A stretch of DNA of 64,000 nt from Deinococcus aerophilus (GTDB lineage: Bacteria; Deinococcota; Deinococci; Deinococcales; Deinococcaceae): contig NZ_BMOM01000003.1 in NCBI RefSeq assembly GCF_014647075.1, positions 145,985-209,984 on the forward strand, in the 5' to 3' direction. The notes beneath the pieces were generated by a model that did no database searches, was not told where the DNA came from, and saw only the letters and a program-made list of their open reading frames with translations. Shown here one piece after another: positions 56,279 through 64,000 of the stretch. Numbering within the stretch: position 1 is the stretch's first letter; each line of letters opens with the position of its first letter. Both the position numbers and the translations under genes were made by a program.

Positions 56279-56964
56279 CCCCGGCCCCCGTCCGCGCGCC
56301 CGATCACCTCACGCTGGCGCTGCCCAAGGGCCGCATTCTGGAAGAGGCCGTCGCGCTGCTGTCTCTCGCCGGGCTGCCGCTGACCCTCCCCGAGAAATCC
56401 CGCGCGCTGCGGCACGAATTTCCGGACGTGGGCGTGACCATCTTGGAACTGCGCAACCAGGACGTGCCGGTGTACGTGGATCTGGGTGTGGCCGATGTCG
56501 GCATCGTGGGCAAGGACGTGCTGATCGAGTCCGGGCGCGGGGTCTACGAACCCGTGGACCTGGGTTTTGCGCGCTGCCGCCTGTCGCTGATCCGGGAGGT
56601 CGGGGCCACCGGCCCGCTGGTGCGGGTGGGAACCAAGTATCCCCGCGCCGCCCGCGCCTACCTCAGCGCGCACGGCATTCCCGCCGAGGTGGTCAAGCTC
56701 AGCGGCAACATCGAGCTCGCGGCCCTGACCGGACTGGCCGAGGCAGTGATTGATCTGGTGCAGACCGGCAGCACCCTGCGGGCCAACAATCTGGAGGAGG
56801 TGGACGTGCTCTTTGAGTCCAGCGCCCGCCTGATTGTCAACCGCGCCGCCCTGAAGCTGCGGCGCGAGCGCCTGCGTCCGCTGATCTCGCGCCTGCGTGA
56901 GCTGGGGGCCGGCGAGCCGGACCGTGCGTCAGCGGGCCAGCCGCAGACCTCGCAGCAGTCCTGA
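56275..56964 (+). CDS. hisG: ATP phosphoribosyltransferase, short form
   Basis: Catalytic subunit that attaches PRPP to ATP. At 229 aa it lacks the C-terminal regulatory domain of long HisG and so needs HisZ, encoded directly upstream (GTGA overlap). [45 protein letters not shown] and [20 protein letters not shown] (PRPP loop) are present. The last 20 residues are a polar tail. No other his gene follows. Confidence 0.96.
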   Translation: MTPAPVRAPDHLTLALPKGRILEEAVALLSLAGLPLTLPEKSRALRHEFPDVGVTILELRNQDVPVYVDLGVADVGIVGKDVLIESGRGVYEPVDLGFARCRLSLIREVGATGPLVRVGTKYPRAARAYLSAHGIPAEVVKLSGNIELAALTGLAEAVIDLVQTGSTLRANNLEEVDVLFESSARLIVNRAALKLRRERLRPLISRLRELGAGEPDRASAGQPQTSQQS

Positions 56965-57004
56965 ATTTCATACCACTTGATTTTCTGAAGTTATACTGCC
57001 GCCC

Positions 57005-58219
57005 ATGCCCCGGGCCGCTCTCTCTGCCCCCTCCACACCGGCCCTTCCCGATGGCCTGACCCGGCTGACCCTGCTGTTGCTCGCCGCCCTGACCATCATG
57101 TCGGGCGCGACCATTGCGCCCGCGCTGCCCGCCATGCAGACCCACTTTGCCGATCAGCCCAATGCCGGGCTGCTGGTCAAGCTGGCGCTCACCATCGTGG
57201 GGCTGGCCATCGCCCTGAGCGCTCCCCTGAGCGGCGTGCTCGCCGACCGCTTCGGACGGCGGCCCGTGCTGCTGGTCTCGCTGCTGCTGTACGCCGTGGG
57301 CGGGGCCAGCGGTCTGTTTGTGCAGTCGCTGGGGGCGGTGCTGGTGGGCCGGGTGGTGCTGGGACTGGCGGTGGCAGGCACCATGACCGCCGGCGGCGCA
57401 CTGGTCAACGACCTGTTCGCCGGGGCGGCGCGCGGCAGGTTTCTGAGCCAGCAGGCGGCCTTCACCAGTTTTGGCGGGGCGGTGCTGCTGCCGCTGGGCG
57501 GGGTGCTCGCGGGGGTGGGCTGGCGCGCTCCTTTTGGGCTGTACCTGATCTCGCTGCTGCTGGTGCCGCTGGTGCTGCGCCTGCCGCGGGGGGTGCCCGC
57601 CGCCAGCGGCCCCGCCGAGGCGGCCACCCGGCCGCGCTGGGGCGTGATCGGTGTGGTCTACGGGCTGGCACTGGCGTACATGGTCGCCTTTTACCTGATG
57701 CCCGCCCAGGGCCCCTTCCTGCTGCGGAGTCTGGGAGCCGCCCCCGCCGCCACCGGGGTGATGCTGGGCGCCTTCACGCTGACGGCGGCCATGACCTCGC
57801 TGGGCTACTCGCGCCTGTCCGGACGTTTTCTGGCGCGGCGGGCAGCGGCGCTGGGCATGTTGCTGCTCGCCGGCGGCTGGGCGCTGGTGGCGGGCGCACA
57901 CAGCCTGGGCGCGGTGCTGCCGGGCCTGGTCGTGGCAGGCCTGGGCGGCGGCCTGGTCTTTCCCAACCTCAACGCCTGGCTCGCCGACGTGACGCCCGCC
58001 GCGTGGCGGGGCCGGGTCGTTGCGGGCATGAGCAGCGCCGTCTTCCTGGGGCAGTTTCTCAGCCCGCTGCTGCTCGCCGCCCCCGCCGCCCACCCGGCCC
58101 AGGGCTTCGTGTGGGGCGCGCTCGCCATCGGCGTGATCGGCGCGGCGCTGCTGGGCTTCAGCGCGTGGCCGGGGCGGGGCATGGCGGAGGCCACAGGCCA
58201 GAGCGGGTCAGGCAGCTAG
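57005..58219 (+). CDS. MFS transporter (drug-exporter type)
   Basis: A 404-aa polytopic protein with 12 predicted helices. GVLADRFGRRPVLLVSLLLY is the conserved loop 2-3 motif of the major facilitator superfamily, and SGATIAPALPAMQTHF at helix 1 is typical of the Bcr/EmrD-like 12-helix exporters. TATACT (56992-56997) is seven bases before the ATG. Its stop overlaps that of the converging aminotransferase-like gene by four bases. Substrate unknown. Confidence 0.9.
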   Translation: MPRAALSAPSTPALPDGLTRLTLLLLAALTIMSGATIAPALPAMQTHFADQPNAGLLVKLALTIVGLAIALSAPLSGVLADRFGRRPVLLVSLLLYAVGGASGLFVQSLGAVLVGRVVLGLAVAGTMTAGGALVNDLFAGAARGRFLSQQAAFTSFGGAVLLPLGGVLAGVGWRAPFGLYLISLLLVPLVLRLPRGVPAASGPAEAATRPRWGVIGVVYGLALAYMVAFYLMPAQGPFLLRSLGAAPAATGVMLGAFTLTAAMTSLGYSRLSGRFLARRAAALGMLLLAGGWALVAGAHSLGAVLPGLVVAGLGGGLVFPNLNAWLADVTPAAWRGRVVAGMSSAVFLGQFLSPLLLAAPAAHPAQGFVWGALAIGVIGAALLGFSAWPGRGMAEATGQSGSGS

Positions 58220-59421
58220 GCCCCGGCCTGCTCCCCCAGCGCGGCGCGCAGGCGCTCCAGTGCGTCTTGCAGAATCTCCCGGCTGGTGGCGAAGTTCAGG
58301 CGGATCAAGCCCTGCACACCGGGCTTGAAGGCCTCGGGGGCAAAGGTGGGGCCGTCGTGCACGGCCACCCTGGCCTCTTCCAGCAGGAAGTTCTGAATGT
58401 TGCCGGCCTGCGGATGGGCGCGCAGGTCCAGCCACGCGAGGTAGGTGCTCTCGACCGGATGGAACCGGACCCACGGTAGGTGCTCGCGCAGGTAACCGGT
58501 CAGAAAGTCGCGGTTGGCACGCAGGTAGGCCACCGTGTCGGCCAGCCACGGACCGCCGCCTTGCAGGGCAGCCTGCCACATGGTCACGCTCAGGGCAGAC
58601 TCGTGGCCCATCAGCCCCCCGGCGGCGGCCCGCACCCGCTTGACCAGTTCGGCGTCGTGGCCGATCATCGCGCCGATGCCCAGCCCGGCGGTGTTGAAGG
58701 CCTTGCACGGCCCGGTCAGCGTCAGGGTGAGGCCCCGCACCCGCGGGTCGGCGGCAAACGATTCAAAGGGCGCGTCTGTAAAACGCAGGTCGGCGTGCAG
58801 CTCGTCGCTCACCACGTACAGGTTGTGGCGCACGACCAGATCGCGCAGCCGCTCGAGCTCTTCGTGGGTCCACACCCGCCCGGTGGGGTTGTGGGGGTGA
58901 CACAGCAGCAGCAGGTCGGTGTGGGCGGCGGCCGCCTCCAGCCCGTCCCAGTCGATGCGGTAGCCGTCCTCGGTGTCCAGCAGCTCCACGGCAGCCACCT
59001 CGCGCCCCTGCCCAGTGATGCTCAGGTGAAAGGGGTGGTACACCGGGGTCATGGTGAGCACCCGGTCGCCGGGCCGGGTCAGTGCGGCCACCGACGAATA
59101 GATGCCCGGCACCACGCCGGGCAGCAGGATGATGCCGCCCTCCGGCAGGTCGCTCAGGCCGTGGGTGGCGAGCTTGGCACGCAGCAGGGTGTGCAGCGTG
59201 GGATCGCCCATCAGCTGGTGGTAGCCCAACCCACGGTCCAGACGGCCATGCAACGCGGCCAGGATGGACGGCGCGACCGGAAAGTCCATGTCCGCGATCC
59301 ACATAGGAATCACGTCCGGGCCGTAGGCGGTCCACTTCAGCGAGTCGGGGTGGCGCAGGGCCGCCCGGTCCAGGGAGTCACGGGAGGCCTCGGCCTCGGG
59401 CGGGCGGGTCGGCGGGGTCAT
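58216..59421 (-). CDS. PLP-dependent C-S lyase/aminotransferase, PatB/MalY type
   Basis: A 401-aa fold-type I PLP enzyme. MWIADMDFPVAPSI near the N-terminus is the hallmark of the MalY/PatB cystathionine beta-lyase group; LCHPHNPTGRVW, VVSDELHADLRF and TGPCKAFNTAGLG, with the PLP-binding lysine, complete the active site. It likely cleaves cystathionine or cysteine S-conjugates. Its neighbour mtnN, divergent, also serves sulfur amino-acid metabolism. Confidence 0.9.
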   Translation of the reverse strand: MTPPTRPPEAEASRDSLDRAALRHPDSLKWTAYGPDVIPMWIADMDFPVAPSILAALHGRLDRGLGYHQLMGDPTLHTLLRAKLATHGLSDLPEGGIILLPGVVPGIYSSVAALTRPGDRVLTMTPVYHPFHLSITGQGREVAAVELLDTEDGYRIDWDGLEAAAAHTDLLLLCHPHNPTGRVWTHEELERLRDLVVRHNLYVVSDELHADLRFTDAPFESFAADPRVRGLTLTLTGPCKAFNTAGLGIGAMIGHDAELVKRVRAAAGGLMGHESALSVTMWQAALQGGGPWLADTVAYLRANRDFLTGYLREHLPWVRFHPVESTYLAWLDLRAHPQAGNIQNFLLEEARVAVHDGPTFAPEAFKPGVQGLIRLNFATSREILQDALERLRAALGEQAGA

Positions 59422-59468
59422 GTCTGGCAGGATACGCCCGCCACGCCGGAGCGCGTAGACTGGCGGCG

Positions 59469-60164
59469 ATGCTGGCGATCATAGGCGCGATGGATGAAGA
59501 GATTGAGTTGTTGCTGGCTGACCTGCAGGGCCGCGAGGACCTGGGTTTTCCCGGCGTGACCCTGCACCGGGGCGTGCTGGACGGCGTGGACGTGCTGCTC
59601 ACGCGCGGCGGCATCGGCAAGGTAAATGCGGCGATGACCACCACGCAGCTGCTGAATGCCGGGGCCACACAGGTGATCTTTACCGGCGTGGCGGGCGGCG
59701 TTCACCCGGAGCTGCGGGTGGGCGACATCGTGGTGAGCACCGACTGCGTGCAGCACGACGTGGATGTCACGGCCCTGGGCTACGCGGTAGGCACGGTCCC
59801 CGGCGAGGCCCCCGCCTGGGCCGCCGATCCGGAGCTGCGGGCCGTGGCCCTGGCCTCTGCCCAGGTCATACCGAACGTGCGGGTGGTGGAGGGCCGGGTC
59901 GCCAGTGGCGATCAGTTCATCGCCTCGCCCGAGGGAGCCGCGCGGCTGCTCGGAACCTTCGGGGCCGCCTGCGCCGAGATGGAGGGCGCGGCCGTGGCGC
60001 AGGTGTGTGCCAAGGCCGGCGTGCCCTTCGTGGTCATCCGCAGCGTCAGCGACACGGCAGACGGCGGCGCGCAGGTGGATTACCGCGAGTTTATGCCCCG
60101 GGTCGCCCGCCACGCCAAGACGGTGGTGCGCGGCATGCTCGCGCGGCTTTCCACCGCCCCGTGA
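59469..60164 (+). CDS. mtnN: 5'-methylthioadenosine/S-adenosylhomocysteine nucleosidase
   Basis: Splits adenine from methylthioadenosine and S-adenosylhomocysteine, recycling methionine and S-adenosylmethionine by-products. The 231-aa protein begins MLAIIGAMDEEIELLL; GGIGKVNAAMTTTQLL, GRVASGDQFI, CAEMEGAAVAQV and RSVSDTAD form the nucleosidase site. TAGACT (59456-59461) ends seven bases before the ATG. Its stop overlaps the next GTG start, coupling it to lrgA. Confidence 0.95.
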   Translation: MLAIIGAMDEEIELLLADLQGREDLGFPGVTLHRGVLDGVDVLLTRGGIGKVNAAMTTTQLLNAGATQVIFTGVAGGVHPELRVGDIVVSTDCVQHDVDVTALGYAVGTVPGEAPAWAADPELRAVALASAQVIPNVRVVEGRVASGDQFIASPEGAARLLGTFGAACAEMEGAAVAQVCAKAGVPFVVIRSVSDTADGGAQVDYREFMPRVARHAKTVVRGMLARLSTAP

Positions 60165-60547
60165 CCGCGGCCGCCTCCATAACCGCCAGCCTCCCCGCTC
60201 CGGTGCGCTTTGTGCTGGGCCTGGGCATCCTGGTGGGGTTTGCCGCCGCCGGACAGGCGCTCGTGACCGTGACACGTCTGCCGCTGCCGGGTTCGGTGGT
60301 GGGGCTCGCGCTGCTGTGGGCGGCGCTGGGGCTGGGCGTGGTCCGGCTGCACTGGCTCTCAGACGCCGCCGACGGTCTGCTGGGCATTCTGGGCCTGCTG
60401 TTCGTGCCGGCCACGGTGGGATTTATCGGGTACCTGTCTGCCGGGGCGGCGTGGGGGCTGTGGCTGCTCGTGATGACGGCGGGCTTGCTGGTGGGCAGCG
60501 CCGTGGCCGGTCTGCTCGCCTCGCGGCTGCTGCGGCCCGGAGGCTGA
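60161..60547 (+). CDS. LrgA/CidA-family membrane protein
   Basis: A 128-aa protein with four predicted helices, starting at GTG 60161, which overlaps the mtnN stop. LPLPGSVVGLALLWAALGLGV and LGLLFVPATVGFIGYL are typical of the LrgA/CidA (holin-like) family. With the LrgB protein encoded four bases after it, it may affect murein hydrolase activity or transport pyruvate, both reported for relatives. Confidence 0.88.
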   Translation: MTAAASITASLPAPVRFVLGLGILVGFAAAGQALVTVTRLPLPGSVVGLALLWAALGLGVVRLHWLSDAADGLLGILGLLFVPATVGFIGYLSAGAAWGLWLLVMTAGLLVGSAVAGLLASRLLRPGG

Positions 60548-60551
60548 GGCC

Positions 60552-61214
60552 ATGGTCTGGATTGCCCTGACCCTGCTCGCCTTTGCGCTGGGCGTGGTGG
60601 TGCAGCTCCGCGCCCGCTCACCGCTTGCCAACCCCACCCTGCTCGCCACCCTGCTGGTGGCCGCCGCCCTGCTGCTGAGTGGAGTTCCGTACGCCACGTA
60701 TCTGGGCCATGTCAAGCCGCTGACCTCGCTGCTCGCGCCGGCCATCGTGGCGCTGGCCGTTCCGCTGTACCGGCTGCGGGCCCTGCTCGCCCGGCAATGG
60801 CGCTCCCTGATTATTGGCGGTCTGAGCGGCACCCTGGCCGGGGTCGCCACCGACGCGCTGCTCTCGCGCGCCCTGAACCTCGGACAGGACGCCCAGCGCT
60901 CGCTGCTCACTGCCCCAGCGACCAGCCCGGTGGCCCTGCAGCTCGCGCAGTTCACGGGGGCCCCACCTGCGCTGGCCGCCACACTGGCCGTTCTGTCCGG
61001 GCTGGTCGGCGCGTTGCTGCTGCCGGGCTTTCTGAGCGTGATCGGCGTGAAACACCCGCTGGCGCGTGGACTCGCCATCGGCGCGGTCGCCCACGGGGTC
61101 GGCACCGCCCGCGCCCGCGAGGAGGGAGAGCTCACCGGCGCGGCAAGTTCGATTGGTATGGGCCTGGCGGCACTGATCGTGACCCTGACCGTGGCCGGAC
61201 TGGGCAGCCGTTAG
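60552..61214 (+). CDS. LrgB/CidB-family membrane protein
   Basis: A 220-aa protein with six or more helices. LGHVKPLTSLLAPAIVALAV, SPVALQLAQFTGAPPALAAT, LLPGFLSVIGVKHPLARGLA and AVAHGVGTARAREEGELTGA are the conserved LrgB blocks. Partner of the LrgA-like protein in the same operon. A TetR-type regulator gene follows 75 bases downstream in the same direction. Confidence 0.92.
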   Translation: MVWIALTLLAFALGVVVQLRARSPLANPTLLATLLVAAALLLSGVPYATYLGHVKPLTSLLAPAIVALAVPLYRLRALLARQWRSLIIGGLSGTLAGVATDALLSRALNLGQDAQRSLLTAPATSPVALQLAQFTGAPPALAATLAVLSGLVGALLLPGFLSVIGVKHPLARGLAIGAVAHGVGTARAREEGELTGAASSIGMGLAALIVTLTVAGLGSR

Positions 61215-61289
61215 CCGGCGGGGGAAACATCCCCTCCCCCGGGCCCCGCATTTGACTCTGTGCGCCGCAGCCCCGATGCTGAGAGGCCG

Positions 61290-61874
61290 ATGGCCCGCAC
61301 CGTCAACCCCATTCAGGACCGCTCGCGCCGGGCGGCGCTGGAACGGGCAGCCTACCTCGCGCTGTACGAACGCGGCTACGCCGGGGTCACGCTGGCGAAC
61401 ATCGCCGCGCACGCCGGGGTCAGCCGGGGCACGCTGGTCTATCACTTCGGCAGCCGCGCCGGCCTGCTCGCCGCCGTGATGCGCCGCTTTACCCGGACCA
61501 TCACGGCGGCAACCCGCCGCGCCCTGCGGCTGGCCGACACGCCCGCGGGCAAGCTGCAGGCCTTCGTGGACAACCAGTTCTACGGCGTCGAGAACACCCG
61601 GCGTTTTTACACCGTGTCGCTGGACTTTCTCGCCGCCGCCACCCGCGATCCGGCCCTGATGGCGGTGCAGCGAGACTTTCTGCGGCAGACGCTGGAACTG
61701 GACCTGGAACTGGCGCGGCTGGCCGGAAACGCGGGGGCCGAGACGCGGGCGCGGCAGCTGCGGGCGCTGGTGGAAGGCCTGAGCGTGCGCTTTCTGGCCG
61801 ATCCCGCTCCCGACCTGACCGCCTACCGCGCCGACTGCCTGGCCGGATTGCGGGCCATTCTGGGCTGGGATTAG
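61290..61874 (+). CDS. TetR-family transcriptional regulator
   Basis: A 194-aa regulator. The N-terminal helix-turn-helix (LERAAYLALYERGYAGVTLA; HAGVSRGTLVYHFGSRAGLL) is standard TetR; the helical ligand-binding part (about 70-190) is not of a known class. ATG 61290 follows GAGAGG with a 2-base gap; an upstream in-frame GTG/ATG region exists but lacks conservation. It lies after mtnN-lrgA-lrgB in the same direction and could regulate them or a distant target. Confidence 0.88.
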   Translation: MARTVNPIQDRSRRAALERAAYLALYERGYAGVTLANIAAHAGVSRGTLVYHFGSRAGLLAAVMRRFTRTITAATRRALRLADTPAGKLQAFVDNQFYGVENTRRFYTVSLDFLAAATRDPALMAVQRDFLRQTLELDLELARLAGNAGAETRARQLRALVEGLSVRFLADPAPDLTAYRADCLAGLRAILGWD

Positions 61875-61921
61875 ACCATCTGGCCGAGGCCCGGGCCGCC
61901 GGAAATGTGTCACGCTCCGAC

Positions 61922-62413
61922 ATGACCAGAGAATTGGACCACTACCCTTCCCGCGCAGCGCAGGCGCTCGTGCTGCTCCACGATAGAGAAATGCGCGGGT
62001 TTCTGGAGGTGTGGCGGCAGGCCGAGGCAGCGAATGTCTGCCTCCCCGCCACATCCAATCCGCACTATCAATCGCTGGAGCATCTGCTGTGGCACGTGCT
62101 GAACTCATCGGGGCAGTACTTGGTCAGGATGTGCGCGCATCTGGGGTTGCCCGATCCGCAGCCGGAGGCGGTTCCGGGGATCGAGGACCTGCAGTCACAG
62201 GCGGGGGCCTATCTGGAACGCCTGCTGCGCTGGTAGCGCGTGCCGCTGGCTGCCGTAGAGAACGCGGACATGGAACCGGCGGTCTACACGCCGGGGATGC
62301 ACTACTGGATCGACGCCATGCTGGAACACGCGGTCATGCATCCCGTGCGCCACAGTTTTCAACTACGGGAACTGCTGGCAGCCGGGGCACAGGCCAGCTC
62401 AAGCACGGACTAA
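61922..62413 (+). pseudogene. DinB-family protein gene interrupted by an amber codon
   Basis: The frame begins MTRELDHYPSRAAQALVLLH and reads 104 codons to TAG at 62234-62236 (...LERLLRW-stop). The same frame then continues for 58 codons (RVPLAAVENADMEPAVYTPG, GMHYWIDAMLEHAVMHPVRH) to TAA at 62411. The parts together have the size (about 163 aa) and the spaced histidines of DinB-like four-helix metal proteins: one in HLLWHVL, others in HAVMHPVRHSF after the stop. A single base change (for example TGG to TAG) explains the break. The short product would lose metal ligands. The end overlaps the converging gene by 15 bases. Confidence 0.78.
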
Positions 62414-63157
62414 AGCCAGCGTCTCCAGCGCCGACGCGATCTGCCGCGCACCTTCTAACAGCCGGGGACCCGGGCGGCCCAGCCCACTTTCCGGCACGGC
62501 AACCACCGGCACGCCCAGCCCACGCGCCGTGATGACCTCCGGGCGCAGTTTCTTCGCTCCGCACCACGAACACACGATCAGGTCAGGGCGCGCGGCGCGG
62601 ACCTCCTCCAGCGTCAGAGGTCGGCTGCGGCCCGCGTCGTCGGCCAGAGCGTTGACCGCCCCCAGCATGGACAGCAGTTCCGTGACCCACGAGTCGCGCG
62701 TGGCCGCAATGATCGGGCGGGGCCACCACTCCACCAGCACGCGCGGCGGGCGGGAGCGCTGCACACGCAGTTGCCGAAGATCGTCCGCCAGCCGCGCGGC
62801 CACCTCCTGCCCCCGCTGCTCGAGCCCGATGGCCCCTCCGACGCGGCGGATGTCGTCCAGCGTCTCCCGCACCGTCACCGGGTCAAGGACCAGCGTGGGC
62901 AGGCCGCGTGCGTGCAGGTCCTCCACGATGCGCTCCATGCCCGGCACGCTCAGGCTGGCGAGGACCAGATCGGGCCTCGAAGCGGCCACCGCATCCAGAT
63001 CAATGTTCAGGTCCGGCCCCACCCGGCAGGCCCGCTCCAGCCCCGGCGCGTCGCTGTGCGAGTCGGCAGCCACCACCCGGTCTGCCGCTCCCAGCGCCGC
63101 GAGGATGTCCGAGTTGCTCGACGCCAGCGAGGCCAGCCGGAGGGAAGCAGGAGTCAT
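62399..63157 (-). CDS. BtuF-like (cobalamin/siderophore-binding) protein without signal peptide
   Basis: A 252-aa protein of the helical-backbone metal-receptor class: RLASLASSNSDILAALGAAD, GRSRPLTLEEVRAARPDLIV and VLVEWWPRPIIAAT resemble BtuF/FepB-type binding proteins. There is no signal peptide or lipobox; the frame begins MTPASLRLASL directly at the domain, and AGTCTA on the plus strand (63164-63169; TAGACT on the minus strand) is six bases before this ATG, so an upstream start is unlikely. It may act in the cytoplasm or be exported some other way. No transporter is adjacent. Confidence 0.8.
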   Translation of the reverse strand: MTPASLRLASLASSNSDILAALGAADRVVAADSHSDAPGLERACRVGPDLNIDLDAVAASRPDLVLASLSVPGMERIVEDLHARGLPTLVLDPVTVRETLDDIRRVGGAIGLEQRGQEVAARLADDLRQLRVQRSRPPRVLVEWWPRPIIAATRDSWVTELLSMLGAVNALADDAGRSRPLTLEEVRAARPDLIVCSWCGAKKLRPEVITARGLGVPVVAVPESGLGRPGPRLLEGARQIASALETLALVRA

Positions 63158-63257
63158 GGAAACAGTCTATCAGCGGCACTTTCCCGGAGTTCCGTCCAGG
63201 GGTTCTGAACCGTCCAGCGCGGTCAAAAGCCCCCTGACCGTGTGGTAAGCTCGGCCC

Positions 63258-63923
63258 ATGAAGAACACGTTCGCCGTCACCATGACGTTGCTGCTGGCCC
63301 TGACGCTGGGCGGCTCTTATGCAGGCTACCGGCTGGCCACCACACCGCATGAAGGCGCTCATGAGGAGGCGACGCACGACAACGCCCAGGTGCCCCCCGA
63401 GGAAGCCCCCAGCGCCAATGTGGCCGCCACCGGGGCGGCGGGCGCTCCCGGCGCCCTGGGTGACGTCAAACCCAACGAGGCGGGCGGCACCACCAGCGGC
63501 CCGAACGGCGCGGTCGCGCGGCCCGGCGGCGCCCTGAGCGGCGAGGGCGTGCCTGCCGGAAGCACCGAGGGCACCGCCACCGAACCCGACACCCGCAGCA
63601 ACGAGCAGAGTGCCACCGGCAACCCGCCCGCCGCCACGGCGGTGGCCGCCGAGACCCAGGGCGACACCTCGGCAGGGGCCGAGCTGTACGCGGGCAGCTG
63701 CGCGGGCTGCCACGGAGCCAATGCCCAGGGCAACATCGGGCCCTCCCTGGTCATGGCCGATGGCCCCAAAGCGTGGACTCTGGCGCAGTTCACCACCGTG
63801 CTGCGCGAGGGCAAGCTGCCCGAGGGCCGCGAGCTGAACGCCACCATGCCGCGCTTCTCGGACGCTCAGCTCACCGACTCGGACATCGGCAACATCTTTG
63901 CCTACGTGAAGGGTCTGAACTAG
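63258..63923 (+). CDS. Membrane-anchored or exported class I cytochrome c
   Basis: A 221-aa protein. N-terminal hydrophobic segment (FAVTMTLLLALTLGGSYAGY), a low-complexity Ala/Gly/Thr/Glu-rich linker (about 32-135), then a compact cytochrome domain with the haem-binding CAGCH at about residues 148-152 and the likely axial methionine in NATMPRFSDAQL. It probably carries electrons at the outer face of the membrane. TAAGCT (63246-63251) is six bases before the ATG. Its stop codon adjoins the insertion sequence. Confidence 0.92.
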   Translation: MKNTFAVTMTLLLALTLGGSYAGYRLATTPHEGAHEEATHDNAQVPPEEAPSANVAATGAAGAPGALGDVKPNEAGGTTSGPNGAVARPGGALSGEGVPAGSTEGTATEPDTRSNEQSATGNPPAATAVAAETQGDTSAGAELYAGSCAGCHGANAQGNIGPSLVMADGPKAWTLAQFTTVLREGKLPEGRELNATMPRFSDAQLTDSDIGNIFAYVKGLN

Positions 63924-64000
63924 GGTGTGTCCGCAAACCCTGGAGGCAGTGTAAAAATGACGTGTGGTTCGGCGTTACGAGTTGACCGATGAGCAGTGGA
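63924..64000 (+). mobile_element. Left end of an IS5-family insertion sequence (cut by window edge)
   Basis: GGTGTGTCCGCAAACC at 63924-63939 looks like the terminal inverted repeat of IS5-type elements, and a transposase reading frame starts 40 bases in. CTAG at 63920-63923 fits the YTAR target duplication of the IS5 group. The right end lies outside the window, so the target duplication cannot be checked. Confidence 0.7.
63964..64000 (+). CDS. IS5-family transposase, N-terminal fragment (cut by window edge)
   Basis: GTG 63964 opens VVRRYELTDEQW, the characteristic N-terminus of IS5-family (DUF4096-type) transposases. A TGA six bases upstream in the same frame limits the start to GTG 63964. 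Only twelve codons are present in the window; the DDE catalytic core lies beyond it. Confidence 0.75.
   Translation, partial: MVRRYELTDEQW

Noticed and set aside
63957..63992. 12-codon ORF from ATG 63957 as the transposase start
   Set aside because: It ends after 11 residues; the frame from GTG 63964 gives the recognisable transposase N-terminus VVRRYELTDEQW.

Overview
The window is GC-rich chromosomal DNA (roughly 70% GC) from a Deinococcus-like bacterium. The evidence is the gene content: a CrtLm-type lycopene cyclase, futalosine-pathway MqnD, an alpha-2-macroglobulin/DUF1175 pair, a LigT-type 2'-5' RNA ligase and HisZ/short HisG. Promoter style agrees: about twenty genes have a TANNNT -10 hexamer only 6-8 bases before the start codon, so many mRNAs are probably leaderless, as is known for Deinococcus. 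There is no rRNA and no CRISPR array. The only clear mobile element is the left end of an IS5-family insertion sequence at the right edge. Identifications were made by reading the sequence alone; no database search was run.

Layout. 1-4033: histidine-utilisation genes hutU-hutG-hutI (hutI cut by the window edge) divergent from an IclR regulator, which is preceded by a 16-codon leader ORF and an inverted repeat. 4095-10085: DUF1175 protein, a 1476-aa alpha-2-macroglobulin and a HEXXH protein. 10148-15247: serine dehydratase beta subunit, lycopene cyclase with an unusual acidic tail, two lipoprotein hydrolases, and a small lipoprotein coupled to a pyrophosphatase-like protein. 15307-20992: CitA/CitB-type two-component system divergent from the tricarboxylate transporter tctCBA. 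21082-25855: amino-acid-type binding protein, an orphan UgpC/MsmK-type sugar ABC ATPase, and the chain YvlD-like protein, panC, pilT. 25897-34794: purB, a five-PAS (first one LOV) GAF HD-GYP protein, tRNA-Ile, dgt, nudix hydrolase, ribF, a small secreted protein and mqnD.

34877-44713: ABC exporter pair, truncated haemoglobin, DAHP synthase/chorismate mutase, RNA ligase-like protein, Mrp ATPase coupled to a SufR-like Fe-S regulator, a pseudokinase with a PEGA-like C-terminus, and guaA. 44838-53611: six-gene tripartite efflux operon (two TolC proteins, adaptor, MacB-type ATPase and permease, secreted protein) divergent from an OmpR/histidine-kinase pair. 53612-64000: a lower-GC unexplained stretch, YczE-type membrane protein, lipoprotein, hisZ-hisG, MFS exporter, PatB-type lyase, mtnN, LrgA/LrgB, TetR, a DinB-family gene broken by an amber codon, a BtuF-like protein without signal peptide, cytochrome c, and the IS5 start.

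How the genes work together. Several blocks pair a regulator with its likely targets across a divergent promoter: IclR with hut, CitAB with tctCBA, OmpR/HK with the efflux operon. Four-base ATGA/GTGA overlaps show tight translational coupling inside operons. The most unusual items are the predicted blue-light-responsive HD-GYP protein, the leader ORF before iclR, the lycopene cyclase tail, the catalytically dead kinase-like protein and the amber-interrupted DinB gene.
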